Shown here: piece after piece, positions 58,558 to 64,000 of the stretch
How the letters are laid out: the number at the start of each line of letters is the position of its first letter
Position numbering within the stretch: position 1 is the first letter of the stretch
Program-made: the position numbers and the translations under genes
Notes under the pieces: generated by a model
Told to the model about the DNA's origin: nothing
The model's input: the letters and a program-made list of their open reading frames with translations, nothing else
Database searches by the model: none
Origin: Anderseniella sp039978075
GTDB taxonomy: Bacteria; Pseudomonadota; Alphaproteobacteria; Rhizobiales; Aestuariivirgaceae
Assembly (NCBI GenBank): GCA_039978075.1
Contig: JBDWCA010000011.1
Span: forward strand, 496,001-560,000
Length of the DNA stretch: 64,000 nucleotides
Reading direction: 5' to 3'

Positions 58558-59802
58558 TCAATCGTCCTTCCGCGGCCCTTTGCTCGCGGCTTTGTGGGCC
58601 AGCCGGTACATCACCGGCGAGGTTCTGAGCAGCGTTGCATAGCGCTTCTTGGCCTTCATGTCCGGTGTCCGGCGCACCGTCATTCTCCATAGTGTGACGG
58701 CTACCAGGCTCAGATGCACGATACTGGTATAAGTGAAGAAGAAGTCCGGCCCGAAGACCGACAATACCTGGGCCGCCACAAACGGTCCGATCATTGCGCC
58801 CAGGGAGAAGAAGAAGCTCAACCCGGCGGCCACAATGACGTATTGCCCGCGTTCGGCCCGGTCATTGGCGTGCGCTGCCGACAACGAGTAAAGCGGCAGG
58901 GCAAACGCGCCGAACATGAAGATGCCGGTTAAAGCCATCGAATGAGATGTCCCGGCTGCGTAGGACAGGAGGAAACCTGAAGCAGCAGCGCCCAGCGTGG
59001 CGATGATCAGAACCCAACGCCGGTCAAGCCGGTCCGACAACCAGCCCAGCGGCAACTGCAACACCGCCCCGCCAATGATACCGGCACTCATGAAAGTCGC
59101 TACACCGGTGGTATCGAAGCCGATGTCCGATGCATAGATCGGTCCCATCAGCCGGAAGGTTGAATTGGTCATTCCGATGGTGATGCAGCCGAAACAGGCC
59201 AGCGGGGATATCGCCCAGATACTGGCGATGGAAAAGCGGAACTCGTCAGGCGGTTTCGGTGCGGTCCTGTCCATCAGAGATATCGGCACCAGCGACAGGC
59301 AGGTCATGATCGCCGCAATGGCGAAAATGGCGAACCCGTATGCGCCGAACACCGGCAGCAGGAACTGCGAACCGGTAACGGCCGCCAGGTCCACCAACCG
59401 GTAGACGGACAAGGTGCTGGCACGGTGTGAATTGTCGACGGATGCATTGAGCCAGCTCTCGATAACCATGAACAGCCCGGCAAAACAGAAGCCGGATATA
59501 AAGCGCAACCCGACCCAGGCGACGGGATCGAGCCACAACACCATGGTCAGCGATGCCGACGCTGCAATGGCCGCCAGTCCGGAGAATACGCGAATATGAC
59601 CCACCGCCCGGATCAGCCTGGCACTGAACAGGCATGACAGCATGAAACCTGCATAATAGCCGGTTCCCATAAGCCCTATCAGCGACGGATCGAACCCTTC
59701 ATGTGCAGAACGCAGGGCAATCAGCGTGCCCTGCAGGCCGTTGCCGGCGAGCAGAATTCCGGCGGCTGCGAGCAGGGGGGAGAGGGGAAGCAGGAAGTTC
59801 AT
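58558..59802 (-). CDS. MFS transporter
   Basis: A 414-residue protein with about 12 helices. It starts M-N-F-L-L-P-L-S-P-L-L-A-A-A-G, and has A-R-L-I-R-A-V-G-H-I-R at the helix 2-3 loop and G-W-L-S-D-R-L-D-R-R-W in the second half, both MFS signatures. The R-x-x-x-G and D-R loops and the overall layout resemble YcaD-type MFS proteins. The substrate is unknown. The start at 59802 is where hydrophobic similarity begins; the longer frame reaches towards aspS but has no protein-like features. Confidence 0.88.
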   Translation of the reverse strand: MNFLLPLSPLLAAAGILLAGNGLQGTLIALRSAHEGFDPSLIGLMGTGYYAGFMLSCLFSARLIRAVGHIRVFSGLAAIAASASLTMVLWLDPVAWVGLRFISGFCFAGLFMVIESWLNASVDNSHRASTLSVYRLVDLAAVTGSQFLLPVFGAYGFAIFAIAAIMTCLSLVPISLMDRTAPKPPDEFRFSIASIWAISPLACFGCITIGMTNSTFRLMGPIYASDIGFDTTGVATFMSAGIIGGAVLQLPLGWLSDRLDRRWVLIIATLGAAASGFLLSYAAGTSHSMALTGIFMFGAFALPLYSLSAAHANDRAERGQYVIVAAGLSFFFSLGAMIGPFVAAQVLSVFGPDFFFTYTSIVHLSLVAVTLWRMTVRRTPDMKAKKRYATLLRTSPVMYRLAHKAASKGPRKDD

Positions 59803-59957
59803 TGACGTGCGTCCGGGCGAAGCAATATCAGCGGGTACATCTGTCCTATTCCTGTGCGCCTGCGTTCTCAAGTCAAAACCTTGACAAATAAGCCGCCTCG
59901 TGCGCTTTTCCCGCGCATTCCAACGCACAAGTTCAGTGTTTGCCAAGAGGGTTACCC

Positions 59958-61742
59958 ATGCACGCCTATCGCAGCCATTCCTGCGCTCAGCTTTCCAAGT
60001 CCAATGTCGGTGAAACCGCACGCCTTTCAGGTTGGGTACACCGGGTGCGCGACCATGGTGGATTGCTGTTCATCGACCTGCGCGATCACTACGGCATGAC
60101 CCAGGTCGTGGCAGACCCGGATTCACCGGCCTTCAAGACCGCCGAAGCGGTGCGCGGCGAGTGGGTGATACGCGTAGATGGCGACGTCAAGGCGCGTTCT
60201 GAAGAGACCGTCAACGCCAACCTGCCGACCGGCGAAGTGGAAGTGTTCGCACGCGAAATCGAAGTGTTGTCGAAAGCAGCTGAACTGCCGCTTCCGGTGT
60301 TCGGCGAGCCTGATTACCCGGAAGACATTCGTCTGAAGTACCGCTTCCTGGACCTGCGCCGTGAGACGCTGCACGCCAACATCATGAAGCGGTCGGCGAT
60401 CATCGCCAAAATGCGCGCTGAAATGGCGGCTGCCGACTTCAACGAATTTTCAACACCGATACTGACGGCATCCTCGCCTGAAGGCGCCCGCGACTTCCTC
60501 GTGCCGAGCCGAATTCATCCAGGCAAGTTTTATGCGCTGCCGCAGGCGCCGCAGCAGTACAAGCAGTTGCTGATGGTCTCCGGCTTCGACAAGTATTTTC
60601 AGATCGCCCCGTGCTTCCGAGATGAAGACCCGCGTGCAGACCGCTTGCCGGGCGAATTCTACCAGCTCGACCTGGAGATGAGTTTCGTGACCCAGGACGA
60701 TGTGCTGGGTGCCGTTGAACCGGTCATGCGCAATGTGTTCGAGGCATTTGCTGACGGCAAACCGGTGACACAGGACTTCCCGCGCATTGCCTATGCTGAT
60801 GCCATTCGCAAGTACGGATCCGACAAGCCAGACCTGCGCAACCCGATTGAAATGCAAAGCGTTACCGAACATTTTGCCGGTTCCGGCTTCAAGGTGTTTG
60901 CCGGTATGATTGCGTCTGATCCCAGGGTCGAGATCTGGGCCATCCCGGCCAAGACCGGCGGATCACGCGCGTTCTGCGATCGCATGAACTCATGGGCACA
61001 AGGTGAGGGACAACCTGGCCTGGGCTATATCTTTTGGCGCGGCGAAGGCGAAGGCCTGGAAGGTGCGGGACCACTGGCCAAGAACATCGGACCTGAGCGG
61101 ACCGAAGCCATCCGCACCCAGATGGGACTTGATGACGGCGATGCCTGTTTCTTTGTCGCCGGACTGCCGGAAAAATTCTCCAGTTTCGCAGGGGCCGCGC
61201 GAGACCGGGCAGGGGCTGAACTGAAGCTCATTGACGAAGACCGTTTTGAACTGGCCTGGATCGTCGACTTCCCGTTCTACGAATACAATGAAGAAGAAAA
61301 GAAGGTCGATTTCTCGCACAACCCGTTCTCCATGCCGCAGGGCGAGATGGATGCGCTGGAAAACCAGGACCCGTTGACCATCAAGGCATACCAGTATGAC
61401 CTGGTCTGCAACGGTTTCGAGATCGCCTCTGGCGGTATCCGCAATCACAAGCCGGAGACCATGGTCAAGGCATTCGAGATTGCCGGTCTGCCGAAAGATG
61501 TCGTTGAGGAACGTTTTGGCGGCCTGTATCGGGCTTTCCAGTATGGCGCACCACCACATGGCGGCATGGCGGCCGGTGTAGACCGGGTTGTGATGCTGTT
61601 GTGCGGCACAAGAAACCTGCGCGAAATCACCCTGTTCCCGATGAACCAGCAGGCAGCTGATCTGCTCATGGGTGCACCATCCGAAGCTGAGCCGCGCCAG
61701 TTGCGCGAATTGCATGTGCGGTTGTCGTTGCCCAAGGAATGA
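59958..61742 (+). CDS. aspS: aspartyl-tRNA synthetase, non-discriminating type
   Basis: A 594-residue class II tRNA synthetase of normal bacterial length. It has an N-terminal OB domain (G-W-V-H-R-V-R-D-H-G-G), class II motif 2 (F-R-D-E-D-P-R-A-D-R) and motif 3 (G-V-D-R-V-V-M-L-L). In the OB domain the residue after R-D is His, the form linked with AspRS that charges both tRNA-Asp and tRNA-Asn, so Asn-tRNA would be made by GatCAB. AAGAGGG precedes the ATG at 59958. The gene is divergent from the MFS gene. Confidence 0.95.
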   Translation: MHAYRSHSCAQLSKSNVGETARLSGWVHRVRDHGGLLFIDLRDHYGMTQVVADPDSPAFKTAEAVRGEWVIRVDGDVKARSEETVNANLPTGEVEVFAREIEVLSKAAELPLPVFGEPDYPEDIRLKYRFLDLRRETLHANIMKRSAIIAKMRAEMAAADFNEFSTPILTASSPEGARDFLVPSRIHPGKFYALPQAPQQYKQLLMVSGFDKYFQIAPCFRDEDPRADRLPGEFYQLDLEMSFVTQDDVLGAVEPVMRNVFEAFADGKPVTQDFPRIAYADAIRKYGSDKPDLRNPIEMQSVTEHFAGSGFKVFAGMIASDPRVEIWAIPAKTGGSRAFCDRMNSWAQGEGQPGLGYIFWRGEGEGLEGAGPLAKNIGPERTEAIRTQMGLDDGDACFFVAGLPEKFSSFAGAARDRAGAELKLIDEDRFELAWIVDFPFYEYNEEEKKVDFSHNPFSMPQGEMDALENQDPLTIKAYQYDLVCNGFEIASGGIRNHKPETMVKAFEIAGLPKDVVEERFGGLYRAFQYGAPPHGGMAAGVDRVVMLLCGTRNLREITLFPMNQQAADLLMGAPSEAEPRQLRELHVRLSLPKE

Positions 61743-61847
61743 AGGCGGACTGAAAGCTGCTGACCTGATCCGGGCGATGCTTCCGACGCCCCGGTCTGCC
61801 TGTCACCTCTTTCGGTTTCGGGCGCAAATACAAACCGGGAAACGGCG

Positions 61848-62183
61848 CTAGTCCCAGTACTTGCACATCCATTGACCCTTGCGTTTGACAGCGATTGTGG
61901 CAGCAGAAGCTTTATACGCCTTTTTGCATACCCGGTTTGCCGCATCCCAGGTCATGTTTTTGGTGTTGCCGATGTTGTAATGGCAAATGATGGTTCCGCT
62001 TTGGCTGATCGTGGTCTGGGTGAGACGTTTGCCATAGGCCTTCCTGCACTTGCGTCGTGCCTCGCGCCATTGCGCTTTGGTCCATGCTGCAGCTGTACTC
62101 CAGCCGCTGTGTGTCGCCGGTGTCACTGTGCCCGCAGTAAGCGTGACGAAGAACAGGCAAGTGTAGCAAAAATGCCTTGGCAT
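61848..62183 (-). CDS. small exported cysteine-containing protein
   Basis: A 111-residue protein. The ATG at 62183 is used because GGAGGG lies nine bases upstream. It has a hydrophobic signal-type start (M-P-R-H-F-C-Y-T-C-L-F-F-V-T-L-T-A-G), then a basic region with several Cys and Trp, ending K-G-Q-W-M-C-K-Y-W. The A-x-x-x-C-x-K-A-Y pattern occurs twice (C-R-K-A-Y and C-K-K-A-Y), so it may be an internal duplication. No family was recognised. It is convergent with aspS. Confidence 0.6.
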   Translation of the reverse strand: MPRHFCYTCLFFVTLTAGTVTPATHSGWSTAAAWTKAQWREARRKCRKAYGKRLTQTTISQSGTIICHYNIGNTKNMTWDAANRVCKKAYKASAATIAVKRKGQWMCKYWD

Positions 62184-62420
62184 TCGAGCCATCCCTCCAA
62201 TCGAAGTGTGCGAATGACAGTCTAGCATTCAGGATGTGTCAGCATACAAAACATTTTTGCCTGCGCATCCGTATTGAGCAGGTGGAACTCTGGCTGTCGG
62301 AGTACAGGACGGCATAAAATCTGGAGGAATCTATACTGTGGAATGTCGTCTTACGCTGCTATAGGCTTGACGTCATAACAAGGTCCGCCAGGACATGAAC
62401 AACCCGGAAGAAACGCCTCC

Positions 62421-64000
62421 ATGCCACGTATTGTAACTGACGAGCTGCGCGAAAACGCGCTGCATTACCATCGCAACCCCAAACCGGGGAAACTGGAGAT
62501 CAAGGCCACCAAGCCCTTGTCCAACCAGCGCGACCTGGCGCTTGCCTATTCACCCGGTGTGGCGGCCGCCTGCATGGAGATCCACGACAAGCCTGAAGAG
62601 GCCCATACGCTGACCGCACGCGGCAACATGGTTGCGGTCATCACCAACGGGACCGCTGTGTTGGGCCTGGGTGATATCGGTCCGCTTGCGTCCAAGCCGG
62701 TAATGGAAGGCAAGGCGGTGCTGTTCAAGAAATTCGCTGACATCGACGTGTTTGACCTTGAGCTTGATGCAAAGGATTCCGACCTGTTCGTAAACACAGT
62801 TGCGGCACTTGAACCAACTTTCGGTGGCATCAACCTGGAGGACATAAAGGCGCCGGAATGCTTCATCATCGAAGATGAGCTGAAACAGCGCATGAATATT
62901 CCGGTGTTTCATGATGACCAGCACGGCACGGCAATCATTGTGGCTGCGGCAATCGTCAATGGTCTGGAGATCGCCGGCAAGAAACTGGAAGACTGCAAGA
63001 TCGTGACGTCCGGGGCAGGGGCTGCAGCGCTGGCCTGTCTCAACCTGGTTGTCGGCATGGGCGCGAAACCGGAAAACATCTGGATCTCGGATATCGACGG
63101 TGTGGCCTATGAAGGGCGTGACGGCATCAATCAGTGGATGGCACCTTACGCCAAGAAAACCGAGGCGCGCACGCTGGGTGATATTATCGAAGGTGCTGAC
63201 GTATTCCTCGGGCTGTCAGCCGGCGGTGTGCTGAAGCCGGAAATGGTTGCAAAGATGGGCGACAAGCCGCTCATCATGGCGCTTGCCAACCCCAACCCTG
63301 AAATTCAGCCTGAGGAGGCACGCAAGGTCAAACCCGATGCGATGATCTGCACCGGCCGATCTGATTTCCCCAACCAGGTCAACAATGTCTTGTGTTTCCC
63401 ATACATCTTTCGCGGTGCGCTGGATGTCGGTGCGACGGCCATCAATGAGGAAATGAAAATTGCCGCTACTCATGCCATCGCAGCGTTGGCCCATGAGGCG
63501 GTCTCTGAACTGGCCGCGCGTGCCTATGAGGGCGGCGTTTCGTCGTTTGGCGCAGATAGCCTGATCCCCAACCCGTTTGATCAGCGCCTGATCCTGCGCA
63601 TTGCGCCTGCCGTTGCCAGGGCGGCCATGGAATCAGGTGTGGCCACCAGGCCGATCGAGGATTTCGAGGCCTATGTCGAACGCCTGACCCGCTTTGTGTT
63701 CCGCTCCGGCATGATCATGCGCCCGGTCTTTGCTGCTGCCAAACAGAATCCCAAGCGTATCATCTATGCCGAAGGCGAGGACGAGCGCGCCATGCGTGCG
63801 GCATCGCTGGCCAAAGCAGACGGCTGGGCCATTCCAATCCTGATTGGCCGGCCTGATGTGATTGAACGCCGCGCTGCCTCGTTCGGCCTTCATCTCAAGG
63901 CCGGCACCGATGTTGAGGTGATCAATCCGGAGTCCGATCCGCGTTATCTGGACTATGTGAACACCCTGGTCGAGATTGCCGGGCGCAAGGGCGTCCCGCT
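62421..64000 (+). CDS. maeB: NADP-dependent malic enzyme, 3' end beyond the window
   Basis: Open from the ATG at 62421 to the window end (526 codons, no stop). The malic domain has S-N-Q-R-D-L-A-L-A-Y-S-P-G-V-A, the NAD(P) domain has V-T-S-G-A-G-A-A-A-L-A-C-L, and from about residue 440 it enters a phosphotransacetylase-like domain (R-I-I-Y-A-E-G-E-D-E-R-A), the layout of the ~760-residue MaeB-type enzyme. It makes pyruvate and CO2 from malate. The upstream 240 bp gap (62184-62420) holds a possible short leader frame at 62395. Confidence 0.93.
   Translation, partial: MPRIVTDELRENALHYHRNPKPGKLEIKATKPLSNQRDLALAYSPGVAAACMEIHDKPEEAHTLTARGNMVAVITNGTAVLGLGDIGPLASKPVMEGKAVLFKKFADIDVFDLELDAKDSDLFVNTVAALEPTFGGINLEDIKAPECFIIEDELKQRMNIPVFHDDQHGTAIIVAAAIVNGLEIAGKKLEDCKIVTSGAGAAALACLNLVVGMGAKPENIWISDIDGVAYEGRDGINQWMAPYAKKTEARTLGDIIEGADVFLGLSAGGVLKPEMVAKMGDKPLIMALANPNPEIQPEEARKVKPDAMICTGRSDFPNQVNNVLCFPYIFRGALDVGATAINEEMKIAATHAIAALAHEAVSELAARAYEGGVSSFGADSLIPNPFDQRLILRIAPAVARAAMESGVATRPIEDFEAYVERLTRFVFRSGMIMRPVFAAAKQNPKRIIYAEGEDERAMRAASLAKADGWAIPILIGRPDVIERRAASFGLHLKAGTDVEVINPESDPRYLDYVNTLVEIAGRKGVP

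Noticed and set aside
1..64000. tRNA or rRNA genes
   Set aside because: Intergenic regions were read for T-loop and acceptor patterns on both strands and none was convincing; this was by eye, and a tRNA-finding program would be decisive.

Overview
This 64 kb window looks like a chromosomal stretch from an alphaproteobacterium, most likely of the Hyphomicrobiales (Rhizobiales). The reasons are the block purN-purM-DUF2066-CDP-alcohol phosphatidyltransferase-AI-2E transporter-hdaA-ppk-ppx, with rnd and aspS nearby; an AspRS of the kind that goes with tRNA-dependent Asn synthesis; a perfect CtrA-type box; and many short overlapping operons with GTG or TTG starts. No phage, transposase, CRISPR array, rRNA or tRNA gene was recognised.

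Layout. 1-6.4 kb: methyltransferase (cut by the window edge), DUF1737, GST, a Stealth-type sugar-phosphate transferase, a zinc deacylase, an atypical SDR, two tandem PilZ proteins and a YugP-like protease. 6.5-14.1 kb: a nine-gene, tightly overlapping Mrp-type Na+/H+ antiporter operon with no single-chain MrpA, three ND-like subunits and a G subunit with a lysine-rich tail. 14.2-17.7 kb: TupA-like ATP-grasp protein, GFA protein and an ABC-F ATPase.

17.8-28.6 kb is the accessory and most unusual part. Four copies of a ~295 bp, same-strand repeat lie between genes and separate three modules: (i) a YeeE/YedE pair with a periplasmic DsrE protein and a GFA protein; (ii) a TAXI-TRAP importer, a NadC-like phosphoribosyltransferase and one protein joining ribose-1,5-bisphosphate phosphokinase (PhnN) to an archaeal-type AMP phosphorylase; (iii) a HugZ-like protein. 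Each repeat carries a CRP-like palindrome at its left end, C-rich-loop hairpins and a long terminator hairpin at its right end. Wobble changes keep the stems intact, so the repeat may be an undescribed structured RNA family. Module (ii) can be read as a PRPP-recycling cycle that decarboxylates an imported aromatic diacid.

28.6-45.2 kb: TrhO with cytochrome c', an AhpD-like protein, an OmpA-family protein with six Arg-rich repeats, ndk, a VUT transporter, a CtrA-box-preceded small secreted protein, a dimethylglycine-dehydrogenase-like enzyme, an ECF sigma/anti-sigma pair, a PiT phosphate transporter, NUDIX, a molybdopterin oxidoreductase and a second GST. 45.3-64 kb: purine synthesis, membrane lipid, DnaA control (HdaA), polyphosphate (ppk, ppx), a cyanide-insensitive bd-type oxidase with its small subunit, RNase D, an MFS transporter, aspS and the 5' part of a NADP-malic enzyme gene. 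All functions are assigned from sequence reading alone; no database search was run.
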